Shown here: piece by piece, positions 26,623-35,151 of the stretch
Numbering within the stretch: position 1 is the first letter of the stretch
Layout of the letters: the number at the start of each line of letters is the position of its first letter
Assembly: GCA_964446585.1 (NCBI GenBank)
Contig: CAYUPI010000011.1
Coordinates: 1-64,000 of the forward strand
Origin: CAYUPI01 sp964446585
Lineage (GTDB): Bacteria > Verrucomicrobiota > Verrucomicrobiia > Limisphaerales > UBA8199
Reading direction: 5' to 3'
Length of the DNA: 64,000 nucleotides
The notes under the pieces: model-generated
The model's input: only the letters and a program-made list of their open reading frames with translations
What the model was told of the DNA's origin: nothing
The model's database searches: none
Translations under genes and position numbers: made by a program

Positions 26623-26800
26623 GGGAGTGCGCCCGCCCTCTCGCCCTCTGGCGCTTTGGATTTGGGTCTCGCTCGCCTACCACCGTCGGAGGGGCTTGCT
26701 CAAGACTCAGGGGGTTGAAATGCAGGCGAAATAATCGCGCGCCTACCACCGTCGGAAGGGGCTTGCTCAAGGGAAAGCGCCAGTGGACTGGCGCATTCCA
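26623..26800 (+). repeat. Composite repeat: 30-bp direct repeats inside a weak inverted repeat
   Basis: Two near-identical direct repeats, 26675-26704 and 26741-26771 (CTACCACCGTCGGA then GGGGCTTGCTCAAG), differ by one inserted base. They are framed by a weak inverted repeat (GGGAGTGCGCC... / ...GGCGCATTCC). No gene. Confidence 0.6.
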
Positions 26801-26844
26801 AGACGCTGCCCGGCCCTTAAGGAGTCCGTTGAGCAAAGATCTCC

Positions 26845-26888
26845 AGTAATACTTGCAGCGATTTTCTTCTGTAAGGAGTAGAAAGCCG
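26845..26888 (+). promoter_or_regulatory. Shared ~42 bp upstream element, copy 1
   Basis: GTAATAcTTGC, then GATTTTCTTCTGTAAGG and AGTAGAAAGCCG. It ends 81 bases before the start of the secreted Kelch gene. Other copies are at 27932, 29653 and 32069. Confidence 0.65.
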
Positions 26889-26968
26889 GTGCGCGCTCTT
26901 GCCAGGCTCGCGTAAGCGGCAGCGAGCTGCACAGTCCGGTTTGCCTCAGGTGCCAGAACGAAAAACAA

Positions 26969-27907
26969 ATGAACCAGCGAATTCTTCAGATAACCGCTTT
27001 GATCACGTTATCGCTCAGCCCTTTGACGGGATTCCCCCAAGCGGGCACCTGGAGCGTTCGGGCCCCGTTGCCTCTTCCCAGAAGGGAACCCGCCGTCGCA
27101 ACCGTCAATGGGATTTTGTATGTCGCCGGCGGATGGAATGAGACCGATACTGCCAGCCTCTTCGCCTATGATCCTGCAGCCGAGACTTGGACTAACTTGG
27201 CGCCGATGCCCGCCGGACGGTACGATGGCAGCGGCGCTCAGGAGATTAACGGTTGGCTCTACGTCATGGGCGGCTGGACCGTCAAGCCGGGTCTGCCCCA
27301 CGATGATCTCTTCGTTTATGATCCGCAGACAGATTCCTGGATGATCGGGGCCGGCATGCCCATCCTCAGCGGCTGTGGGGTTTCCGGATTAATCCGTGGC
27401 CAGCTTTATGTCGCCAGCTACTGCGATGGCTACAGCGGCAATCGCAGCTATCTGCACATTTATGATCCGCTAAACAATTGCTGGAGCAGGACCAACATCT
27501 CCCCGAGCGTGCACACGCGCGCCGCTGGGGGTGTGCTCGAAGGGAAGCTCTACGTCGCTGGCGGAATGGACGCCCGCGGCTCAGTTACTCATCAACTCGA
27601 TGTCTATGAGCCGCTGTTGGGCACGTGAACTACTAAAACTCCTCTACCCACCGCTCGCCAGCAGTCCGCAGGCGCCGTGCTTGCGGGCAAACTCTACGTC
27701 CTGGGCGGCAACAATGGCGGTGGCGAAGACTTAAGCATTGTCGAATCTTATGATCCCGCCACAGACCATTGGGTTACGGCGTCCCCGATGCCTACCGCTC
27801 GCTCCGGTCTCGCTGCCACTGCTGTCCAGGGCAAGTTGTACGCCATTGGCGGTTCAAAAAATGGGACGCCCTTGGCGACCGTTGAAGCCTTCACGCTGTT
27901 TCCTTAG
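26969..27907 (+). pseudogene. Secreted Kelch-repeat protein interrupted by one in-frame TGA
   Basis: Codons from 26969 give a signal peptide (ALITLSLSPLTGFPQA) and Kelch repeats (GILYVAGGW, YDP...W). The frame stops at TGA 27626-27628 (...YEPLLGT-stop) and continues in the same frame as TTKTPLPTARQQSAG...KLYVLGGN to TAG at 27905. The stop falls where Kelch repeats carry a conserved Trp, so TGG to TGA is the simplest explanation. Uninterrupted, the protein would have 312 residues and about six repeats, enough for a propeller; truncated it has 219. It is closely related to the kinase's outer domain. The shared element lies upstream. Confidence 0.75.
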
Positions 27908-27931
27908 AAGCTATCTCGTAAATGTATTCTT

Positions 27932-27972
27932 TGTAATGATTGCGCTGAATTTCTTCTGTAAGGAAGTAGAGA
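27932..27972 (+). promoter_or_regulatory. Shared ~42 bp upstream element, copy 2
   Basis: TGTAATGATTGC, then GAATTTCTTCTGTAAGG and AAGTAGA, ending 30 bases before the ATG at 28003. It is the copy closest to its gene. Confidence 0.65.
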
Positions 27973-28002
27973 CTAAGAACTCGAACACTAGAAGGGTAAG
28001 AA

Positions 28003-29526
28003 ATGAAAGCGATTTGGTTGCTCAAGCGGGTCCTAAGCGCATTGCCGATGCTTTTGGCCGCGGTGGTCCTGAACCCAGCCACGGCGGTGAAAGGTGCCGT
28101 GGGCCTTACGGTCAGTCCGTCCGTTATCACGAACGATTTTGTTGGCAAGATTAGCTTAACGATCAGCGGGCTGACGCCTGGGGCGAGCGCGAGAGTGGAT
28201 AAAGTGGCCGACTTCAACACCAACGGGATAGTGGATGGGACTGATCTGGTGGTCAGGAGCTTGGTCGTGGCTGACGGTTATCAGCCGATCTTGTGCGGGT
28301 TGACGAATCTGAACGTGCCCGGCGACGTGGACGCCTCCACCAACGGCCAGATCAAGACCGAGCTGTTTTTCCCAAGCGTGCACAAGACGCTGGATCTGGC
28401 GCCTGGGCAATTCATTTACCGGGTTTCCGACGCGACAACGGGCGTTCAATTGGCCGCTCAAGTTTTCACCGTGATAGCCACGACTAGAGGGCAGGGAGTC
28501 CGAGGCAGAATCACGGCGGGTGGGACGCCACTGACTAATGGCCTTGTCGCGCTGATAAGACAGAGCGCCGAAAGCGGGGGCGCGGGATTTACCGATGCTG
28601 ACGGTAACTACGCGCTTTATGCAGCGCCCGGTAATTACATGGTGGCCGCTGTCTCTTTGTTGAGGAGCAATTATGTCTCCGACCTCACTGCGGGCGCGGT
28701 GACGGTTGTGGCCAACCAGTTTGTGACGAACAACCTCTCACTGGTCAGCGCTTCGTTGAGCGTGTCAGGAAGAATCAGCGATCTAGCTCCACCCAACAAA
28801 GGCATCCAAGTGGGCGTCCTGGGCACATCCACGAATAAGCTGGTTTCCTTCGGTTTGGCCGATACGAACGGGAACTACACGCTGCCGGTTACCGGTGGCC
28901 AGTGGAAGATCAAACCAGCGGAGGACCACTTCCCTCTCTACGGTTATCAGTCACCTAAAGGCACGAACATCATCACGGCGACTGGCAGCGTGGCCAATGT
29001 TAATTTCCAGGTTCCCAAGGGTAACGCTTTGATTTATGGCACTCTTAAGGATCAGACCGGCAGACCTGTGATCGGCCTTGATTGCAGTGCCCAACTTGTG
29101 ACTGATCAGGGTGACAGTTTGTTGGAAGCAGTTGGCCGCAGTTATCCCCCCAACGGAGTTTACACCCTGGCAGTTACCAGCGGGACCAATTGGGGTGTCG
29201 GTGTTTTCAACGACGTGCTGTGGCTTTACGGCTACGCGAATCGGTCCACCAGCAACATAAACCTGACCGGCTGTTCGGCGCCGGTGGATCTGGCAATCAC
29301 GAACATGAACCTCTCAGGTGTGACGCGCCCCGCGCCTGGCCTGCTTCAGTTTCTGCTCAACGGAGTGCGGAACTACAACTACACCATCCAAACAAACGGG
29401 AATTTGCTGAACTCGTCCAACTGGGGCACGCTTTTGATCACGAACGCGCCCACCGACGCCTTTGTCATCCTTGACACTAGGGCCACCAACAGCCTGCGCT
29501 TTTATCGGGCGCTAGCCGGGCCCTGA
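28003..29526 (+). CDS. Secreted protein with carboxypeptidase-regulatory-like repeats and FYRAL C-terminus
   Basis: 507 residues. Signal peptide ~1-32 (LLKRVLSALPMLLAAVVLNPATA). The middle has repeated beta-sandwich units with the pattern G-x-(I/L)-x-D/A...G.P...G...D..G.Y.L (VRGRITAGGTPLTNGLVALI...TDADGNYALYAAPGNY; SGRISDL...DTNGNYTLPVTGG; YGTLKDQTGRPVIGL), like carboxypeptidase D regulatory domains. The C-terminal ~50 residues (YNYTIQTNGNL...SLRFYRALAGP) match the module in five other proteins here. No catalytic motif is seen, so a surface binding or structural role is likely. Confidence 0.85.
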   Translation: MKAIWLLKRVLSALPMLLAAVVLNPATAVKGAVGLTVSPSVITNDFVGKISLTISGLTPGASARVDKVADFNTNGIVDGTDLVVRSLVVADGYQPILCGLTNLNVPGDVDASTNGQIKTELFFPSVHKTLDLAPGQFIYRVSDATTGVQLAAQVFTVIATTRGQGVRGRITAGGTPLTNGLVALIRQSAESGGAGFTDADGNYALYAAPGNYMVAAVSLLRSNYVSDLTAGAVTVVANQFVTNNLSLVSASLSVSGRISDLAPPNKGIQVGVLGTSTNKLVSFGLADTNGNYTLPVTGGQWKIKPAEDHFPLYGYQSPKGTNIITATGSVANVNFQVPKGNALIYGTLKDQTGRPVIGLDCSAQLVTDQGDSLLEAVGRSYPPNGVYTLAVTSGTNWGVGVFNDVLWLYGYANRSTSNINLTGCSAPVDLAITNMNLSGVTRPAPGLLQFLLNGVRNYNYTIQTNGNLLNSSNWGTLLITNAPTDAFVILDTRATNSLRFYRALAGP

Positions 29527-29652
29527 ACGGTCGCAAGGGAGGTCGGATTTTTTTGGCCATGATGCTGGTTCCCTCGCTGGCTTGATCCGTTTTTCTTAGC
29601 GAGAGCAATGAAGAGGCAAACCAGAAAGCCAGAACGAACTGATCAAATTTCC

Positions 29653-29696
29653 TGTAATAGTTCCCGCGATTTTCTTCTGTAAGGGGTAGAAGCCGA
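29653..29696 (+). promoter_or_regulatory. Shared ~42 bp upstream element, copy 3
   Basis: TGTAATAGTTCC, then GATTTTCTTCTGTAAGG and GGTAGAAGCCG. It lies upstream of the broken gene at 29809 and of 30090. An ATG follows at once (29697), opening a 38-codon frame whose TGA overlaps the ATG at 29809. Confidence 0.65.
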
Positions 29697-29808
29697 TGAA
29701 CTGGAAAACGAAGAATAGTCTGGTGGGAAAGCTCCGAGTATTTCCCGTGTTCCGCGGTTGGCCGAGTCAAGGATATGGCTCCCGATTCCAAACCAGAAAG
29801 TCCCGAAA

Positions 29809-30060
29809 ATGAAAACGATCCCCGACCGACAAACCCGCTCCCTGCGGGGTCTCGTCGCTGCCTGCAGCCTCTGCGCTCAGTCTGCGCCTGCTGCTGCTAT
29901 CTCGTGGACAAATACCAGCGGCGGCAATTGGAGTGTCGCCGCCAACTGGGCGCCCAACCAGGTGCCCGGCGACGGCGACAACGCCATGATCACCACAGCG
30001 GGACCTACAGCGTTACGCTAGATCTGAAGTGGAAGCCTGGAAAGGCCAATCAGGAACAAA
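29809..30060 (+). pseudogene. Remnant of an autotransporter-type secreted protein (5' end only)
   Basis: MKTIPDRQTR..., a signal-like stretch, then ISWTNTSGGNWSVAANWAPNQVPGDGDNAMIT. This aligns closely with the start of the intact gene at 32254 (IIWTNSNGGNWSSVANWSPNQLPGDGDNAMIT). After that the frame shifts: read one base over, the sequence continues TYSVTLDL like the intact copy's TYTVTLDA. The rest is missing, replaced by unrelated sequence before the next gene. It looks like a decayed duplicate. Confidence 0.75.
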
Positions 30061-30089
30061 AGGGTGCCAACAATCACGAAAGCACATAA

Positions 30090-31412
30090 ATGAAAGCGAA
30101 CAAAATTGACGCCGGAATCAAAGTTGCATTGATTTTGACTGCATGCTTCACCTTCACTGCGGCTGCAGCCGACACCGCGTCCTACGGCGTGCTGAAAGCT
30201 CTTTTAAACAAACAAACCAGTACCGGCCCGCCCTTTCCCATTGCTCAGACTCCCTATTATGTCAGCGTGTACGTGAGCGCTCCGTGTGCAGACCTGGTTA
30301 CCAATGCGACGGTCATAATGCCAAACAGCACCGTTTCAAATCTGGACGGCTCTTCCGACGGTTCCTTTTGGCAGTTGTTCCAGAATTTCACCAATCAAGC
30401 AGATCAGAACGCTTCGTTCCCAAATGGAACCTATGCGATGAACATCTTCACGAGCCATGACGGGACGCGGACGAACTTGTCGCTTTCTATCACCGACAGT
30501 TTGCCGCCCGCGCCACACTTCGCCAATTTCACCGCTGCCCAGAGCGTGGACGCCTCTGCCAGCTTCACAGTGATGTGGGATGCTTTTGCGGGAGGCACGA
30601 CGAATAACTTTGTCCAGTTCTACGCGCTAACAGGTCAAGGGTTGTTAGCCTTCATCACCCCCAACCCGGGCATGCCGGGAGCGCTCAGCGGCACTGACAC
30701 GTCCGTGGTAATCCCCACTAACACTCTGTCGGCGGGTCAGACCTACGACGCACGTCTATTCTTCTTCGCCAACTCGGGCCAGTTGACGAACAGTTCGTAT
30801 CCGGGGGTACGGGCCGGCGCCACCCATTACACACGCACGAAGATTAACCTTGTTACGATCGGCTCGCCGGACACCGTCCCTCCTTTTCTCGCTGCTTCGA
30901 CACCTGCTGACGAAGCTACGAATGTGCTCCTGAATACCCCAATCATGTTCACTTTCAACGAATCGATGCTTGGGGACCACGATATCAGTTGGAGTTCGAA
31001 TCTGAACACGTGCGATTTCGTTTATAGTTGGTCTGCGGACAAACGGACGCTCAGTTCCGCTTACGCAGGTGCTCTCCCGGCGAACGCTGTGATCTCTTGG
31101 ACACTCGTTCCCATGAACGCAGCGGATGGTTTCTTCGACCTCGCGGGTAACGCGTTAGCATCTACTCCGCTCTCTGGCAGGTTTACCACGGTTGGCGAAC
31201 CCACGCTTAGCGAACCGAGGCTCCAGTCTGTCAGCGAATTTCAGTTCCGCCTGACCGGCGTTCGTGGGCAAAACTACACCATTTATGCTTCAAGCAATCT
31301 TTCAGATTGGGTTTCCGTCCTGGCTACCAATGCGCCAGCCGATTCGTTCGTCGTGACTGTTCCGACCGCCAACAACAGCCGCCGCTTTTACCGTGCATTG
31401 GTTTGGCCATAG
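30090..31412 (+). CDS. Secreted protein with Big_5/SbsA-like Ig domain and FYRAL C-terminus
   Basis: 440 residues. Signal peptide ~1-27 (KVALILTACFTFTAAAA). Residues ~255-365 (DTVPPFLAASTPADEATNVLLNTPIMFTFNESM...ADGFFDLAGNALASTPLSGRFTT) fit the bacterial Ig-like domain of the SbsA/Big_5 type. The N-terminal part is not recognised. The end (YTIYASSNLSDWVSV...RRFYRALVWP) is the shared C-terminal module. Probably exported; no enzyme motif. It lies downstream of the remnant at 29809 with no separate copy of the ~42 bp element. Confidence 0.85.
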   Translation: MKANKIDAGIKVALILTACFTFTAAAADTASYGVLKALLNKQTSTGPPFPIAQTPYYVSVYVSAPCADLVTNATVIMPNSTVSNLDGSSDGSFWQLFQNFTNQADQNASFPNGTYAMNIFTSHDGTRTNLSLSITDSLPPAPHFANFTAAQSVDASASFTVMWDAFAGGTTNNFVQFYALTGQGLLAFITPNPGMPGALSGTDTSVVIPTNTLSAGQTYDARLFFFANSGQLTNSSYPGVRAGATHYTRTKINLVTIGSPDTVPPFLAASTPADEATNVLLNTPIMFTFNESMLGDHDISWSSNLNTCDFVYSWSADKRTLSSAYAGALPANAVISWTLVPMNAADGFFDLAGNALASTPLSGRFTTVGEPTLSEPRLQSVSEFQFRLTGVRGQNYTIYASSNLSDWVSVLATNAPADSFVVTVPTANNSRRFYRALVWP

Positions 31413-31640
31413 TTTCTGGAGATGTTTAGAGCCCATCACATGGTCATGCCGCCTAAGCCGTAGCTACGCAGTAAGCGGTCGATTTTAAGCACACCGTACC
31501 CGGGCGCTCGCTGAGGAAGTGGCTTCATCGAAACGCACGGCACGCCCAACCTTGCTCGTCACGGCAGACTCGGCGCTCCGAGTTGAGATTTCAGGGTGGT
31601 TTTTTCATCCATTCGACCTCACGCACAGCCTTGTTCCGCC
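31413..31640. other. Intergenic, nothing recognised
   Basis: No gene, repeat or hairpin that I can support. It precedes the Kelch fragment. Confidence 0.5.
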
Positions 31641-31992
31641 GAGCAGGCGCCCCACGAACGGTATCCTGGCGCTGGCCTCGGACGGGAAGTGGAACGCGAA
31701 AAGGCCGATGCCTCTGGCTGTCAGTGGAGCCTTCGTCGCCGCCATGAATGACGTAATCTATGTTTCCGGAGGCTTGAGCCTCACGGGTGAAGTCAAAACC
31801 CTCCAGGCGTATCGCGCCAATCACGACCGGTGGGAGACGCTGGCCTCCATGCCCGAGGCCCGCTACGGGGGTTCAGGCGCTCAGTCGTTCGATGGTCAGT
31901 TCTACGTCGTCGGCGGCTGGGGCGGCCAACCGCCATCGCTCCACGACGACGTCTTCGCCTACGATCCCCGCCAGAAGGCCTGGCGCCGATAA
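31641..31992 (+). pseudogene. Kelch fragment, duplicate of the kinase C-terminus
   Basis: From about 31660 the frame reads ILALASDGKWNAKRPMPL...LHDDVFAYDPRQKAWRR-stop, matching the last ~110 residues of the kinase-Kelch protein (LLALAADGKWQTKRPMPL...LHDDLFAYDPRRKAWRR-stop) almost residue for residue. An open frame extends back to 31519, but that part is unrelated. There is no signal peptide or kinase part, so this is a truncated duplicate. Confidence 0.75.
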
Positions 31993-32068
31993 GCCGCTCC
32001 CCCAACTTCCGAACTCAGAACCTCGCATTCCGCGTTCCGCACTCCGCTCTCAGAAATCTGAGATTCCA

Positions 32069-32111
32069 TGTGATAGCTTCGCTGATTTTCTTCTGTAAGG
32101 AGTAGAAGCCG
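32069..32111 (+). promoter_or_regulatory. Shared ~42 bp upstream element, copy 4
   Basis: TGTGATAGCTTC, then GATTTTCTTCTGTAAGG and AGTAGAAGCCG; 142 bases before the ATG at 32254. Confidence 0.65.
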
Positions 32112-32253
32112 AAAAGGCCTGCTTGCGAGAGCAGTCACTGACTCTGCCGGGGTCTTCAAACGGTCAGCCGGCGAGCCTCGCGCAGACGTGTCCGCTCGCC
32201 TTTTGGCACTGGAAGAAAATGAACGAACAAAAGCGAAACCTACGAAGGTCCAA

Positions 32254-35136
32254 ATGAAAACTGTCCCGCTTCTGGCAATGCGAACGGTACTGGCGCTGTT
32301 GGTCGTGTGTTGCCTGTGCCGTCAATTTGCGCATGCGGCTACGATCATTTGGACCAACAGCAATGGCGGCAACTGGAGCAGTGTGGCAAACTGGAGTCCC
32401 AATCAACTGCCTGGCGATGGCGACAATGCCATGATTACAAACAATGGCACCTATACCGTCACCCTGGACGCGAGTGCCACCATTGCCAGCCTGACCCTCG
32501 GCGGCGCCAGCGGGCATCAAACTCTAACGAACGGCGGCAGCACACTGACGCTGACGAACGCCAGTACGGTCAACACGAACGGTATTCTTGGCATAAATGG
32601 CGGCACGTTGGGCGGCAGCGGCTTGCTGACGGTCCAAGGTGGTTTCAAGTGGACCAGCGGCTACATCCTCGGGGCAGTGACGATCGCCAGTGGCGGCCTA
32701 CTGAGTGTCAGCGGTTCCAGCGACAAGTACCTCGGCGGTAGCACGCTCAACAATGCCGGCAGCGTCACTTGGACGGCTGGCAACTTGGTGGGCCGCAACC
32801 AAAGCGGGGACGTCAATGTCATCAGCAACCAGTTAGGGGCCGTTTTCGATCTGCAAACCGATGCTGCGCTGACCTGCTGCTACTCGTGCTGTGGTCCGGC
32901 CAGTTTCACCGTTTACAACGCGGGCACCTTCCGCAAGTCCGCCGGCACGGGTACCAACAACATTGATTGGGTCTTCAACAACAGCGGCACGGTGGATGTG
33001 CAAAGCGGCGGGCTGAGCTTCAATGCCGGCGGGACCGGCACCGGCACTTTCAACGCGGGCAGCAGCGCAGTGATGATATTGACTGGCGCTTACGGCAACT
33101 ACACCGGCAACAGCGGCACCGCCTTCACCGGGGCGGGGCTGAAGCGGCTGACCGGTGGCACTGTCACCCTCAACGGCACGATCCCGGCCAACAATCTGGA
33201 ACTGGCTGGGGCCACACTGGCCGGCACCAACACGTGGAGCGGTGGCACGAGCAGTTGGACCAGCGGCTACATCCTCGGGGCAGTGACCATCGCCAGTGGC
33301 GGCCTACTGAGTGTCAGCGGTTCCAGCGACAAGTACTTCGGCGGTAGCACGCTCAACAATGCCGGCAGCGTCACTTGGACGGCTGGCAACCTGGTGGGCC
33401 GCAACCAAAGCGGGGACGTCAATGTCATCAGCAACCAGTTGGGGGCCGTTTTCGATCTGCAAACCGATGCTGCGCTGACCTGCTGCTACGGGTGCTGTGG
33501 TCCGGCCAGTTTCACCGTTTACAACGCGGGCACCTTCCGCAAGTCCGCCGGCACGGGTACCAACAACATTGATTGGGTCTTCAACAACAGCGGCACGGTG
33601 GATGTGCAAAGCGGCGGGCTGAGCTTCAATGCCGGCGGGACCGGCACCGGCACTTTCAACGCGGGCAGCAGCGCAGTGATGATATTGACTGGCGCTTACG
33701 GCAACTACACCGGCAACAGCGGCACCGCCTTCACCGGGGCGGGGCTGAAGCGGCTGACCGGTGGCACTGTCACCCTCAACGGCACGATCCCGGCCAACAA
33801 TCTGGAACTGGCTGGGGCCACACTGGCCGGCACCAACACGTGGAGTGGTGGCACGAACAGTTGGACCAGCGGCTACATCCTCGGGGCTGCGACGATCGCC
33901 AGTGGCGGCCTACTGAGTGTCAGCAGTTCCAGCGACAAGTACCTCGGCGGTAGCACGCTCAACAATGCCGGCAGCGTCACTTGGACGGCTGGCAACTTGG
34001 TGGGCCGCAACCAAAGCGGGGACGTCAATGTCATCAGCAACCAGTTAGGGGCCGTTTTCGATCTGCAAACCGATGCTGCGCTGACCTGCTGCTACTCGTG
34101 CTGTGGTCCGGCCAGTTTCACCGTTTACAACGCGGGCACCTTCCGCAAGTCCGCCGGCACGGGTACCAACAACATTGATTGGGTCTTCAACAACAGCGGC
34201 ACGGTGGACATTCGAGTTGGCACGCTCAGTTTTAACGGCCCGAGTTTCGTCAATGCTGCTGGCGCTGTTGTTCAAGGTTACGGCACGCTCAATGTCGCCA
34301 ACACAACCTTTGTCAACCGGGGAATAATCAACCCGGGCAGCTCAGTCGGTATCCTCACCCTCATCGGGAATCTACCGCAAACGTCCTCCTGTGTTATTAA
34401 CATCGAGCTTGGCGGAACCGCCGCGACCAACTACGACCGCTTGCTTGTCTCCGGAACGGCCCAACTGGATGGCACGTTGAACGTCCAGTTGGTGAACGGG
34501 TTTAGGCCCGTGGGCGGCGACGTGTTCACGATACTGAGCTCCTCTGCGCTCTCCGGCACGTTCGCCGCCAACAACGCCAACCTAGCAGGCCTGGGGATAA
34601 TCTATACGCCGACGAACGTCTATCTCATCTCGAGCAACGATGTCCCAAGCGTCACAATAAGCGGACCATCCACACAAGTGGTCTGCGTGCCGTTCCAGCT
34701 TCAGGTCACAGCCACCGACCTGGACGACGCCGTCACCAATGTCGATCTGTTGGTGGGCTCGACGGTCCTGGCCTCCTTCCCTAATCCGCCTTCCCAGTTC
34801 CAGTTAGTCGTCTCTTACGATTTCCCGGGGAGCAATAATTTTACCGCCCGTGCGCATGATGCCAGAGGTGCCATGGGGACGGCCACCCAGGCTACGTTCT
34901 TCTATACGCCGCCACAGCATGTGCTGATTCCCGCCGGGATACAATCCAACGGCGCCTTTAAGTTCTGCATGCTGGGCGAGACTGGGCGCACTTACTCCGC
35001 GCTTGCCAACACAAATTTGAAAACAACGAACTGGGTGAGTCTCGGCACGATGGAGGCCACCAACGGCATTTGGCGCTACAGCGACCTCGCAGCCACAAAC
35101 TTCCCGATGCGCTACTATCGCGCCCTGAAACAATGA
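32254..35136 (+). CDS. Secreted autotransporter-type repeat protein with three near-identical 202-residue repeats
   Basis: 960 residues from the ATG at 32254, which gives a signal peptide (VLALLVVCCLCRQFAHA); the upstream extension to 32188 is unlikely. It starts IIWTN..GGNWSSVANWSPNQLPGDGDNAMI, the usual opening of Verrucomicrobia autotransporter-associated beta-strand proteins. A 606-bp unit repeats at 32651, 33257 and 33863 (third copy partial), nearly identical in DNA. Each has CCYSCC or CCYGCC. Later parts resemble a passenger C-terminal stalk (GTLNVANTTFVNRGIINPGSSVGILTL...) and an Ig-like domain. The end (MRYYRALKQ) is the shared C-terminal module. No beta-barrel translocator is seen. 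Confidence 0.85.
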   Translation: MKTVPLLAMRTVLALLVVCCLCRQFAHAATIIWTNSNGGNWSSVANWSPNQLPGDGDNAMITNNGTYTVTLDASATIASLTLGGASGHQTLTNGGSTLTLTNASTVNTNGILGINGGTLGGSGLLTVQGGFKWTSGYILGAVTIASGGLLSVSGSSDKYLGGSTLNNAGSVTWTAGNLVGRNQSGDVNVISNQLGAVFDLQTDAALTCCYSCCGPASFTVYNAGTFRKSAGTGTNNIDWVFNNSGTVDVQSGGLSFNAGGTGTGTFNAGSSAVMILTGAYGNYTGNSGTAFTGAGLKRLTGGTVTLNGTIPANNLELAGATLAGTNTWSGGTSSWTSGYILGAVTIASGGLLSVSGSSDKYFGGSTLNNAGSVTWTAGNLVGRNQSGDVNVISNQLGAVFDLQTDAALTCCYGCCGPASFTVYNAGTFRKSAGTGTNNIDWVFNNSGTVDVQSGGLSFNAGGTGTGTFNAGSSAVMILTGAYGNYTGNSGTAFTGAGLKRLTGGTVTLNGTIPANNLELAGATLAGTNTWSGGTNSWTSGYILGAATIASGGLLSVSSSSDKYLGGSTLNNAGSVTWTAGNLVGRNQSGDVNVISNQLGAVFDLQTDAALTCCYSCCGPASFTVYNAGTFRKSAGTGTNNIDWVFNNSGTVDIRVGTLSFNGPSFVNAAGAVVQGYGTLNVANTTFVNRGIINPGSSVGILTLIGNLPQTSSCVINIELGGTAATNYDRLLVSGTAQLDGTLNVQLVNGFRPVGGDVFTILSSSALSGTFAANNANLAGLGIIYTPTNVYLISSNDVPSVTISGPSTQVVCVPFQLQVTATDLDDAVTNVDLLVGSTVLASFPNPPSQFQLVVSYDFPGSNNFTARAHDARGAMGTATQATFFYTPPQHVLIPAGIQSNGAFKFCMLGETGRTYSALANTNLKTTNWVSLGTMEATNGIWRYSDLAATNFPMRYYRALKQ
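32651..34207 (+). repeat. Tandem 606-bp repeat, 2.6 copies, inside a coding region
   Basis: Unit starts GGACCAGCGGCTAC at 32651, 33257 and 33863; spacing is exactly 606 bases twice. Copies differ at only a handful of positions (for example TAC TCG TGC against TAC GGG TGC in the Cys motif). The third copy leaves the pattern near 34207. Confidence 0.95.
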
Positions 35137-35151
35137 GGCAGAAGTGAGACC

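Noticed and set aside
27626..27628. TGA as a selenocysteine codon
   Set aside because: The position is a structural Trp of a Kelch repeat, not a redox Cys, and no selenocysteine machinery is seen in the window.
26444..32159. Several minus-strand ORFs sharing the peptide LLTEEN
   Set aside because: The shared peptide is the reverse translation of the repeated ~42 bp upstream element, not a conserved protein motif.
32651..34207. Regularly spaced repeats as a possible CRISPR or satellite array
   Set aside because: The unit is 606 bases, in frame and coding; there are no short repeats with unique spacers and no cas genes.
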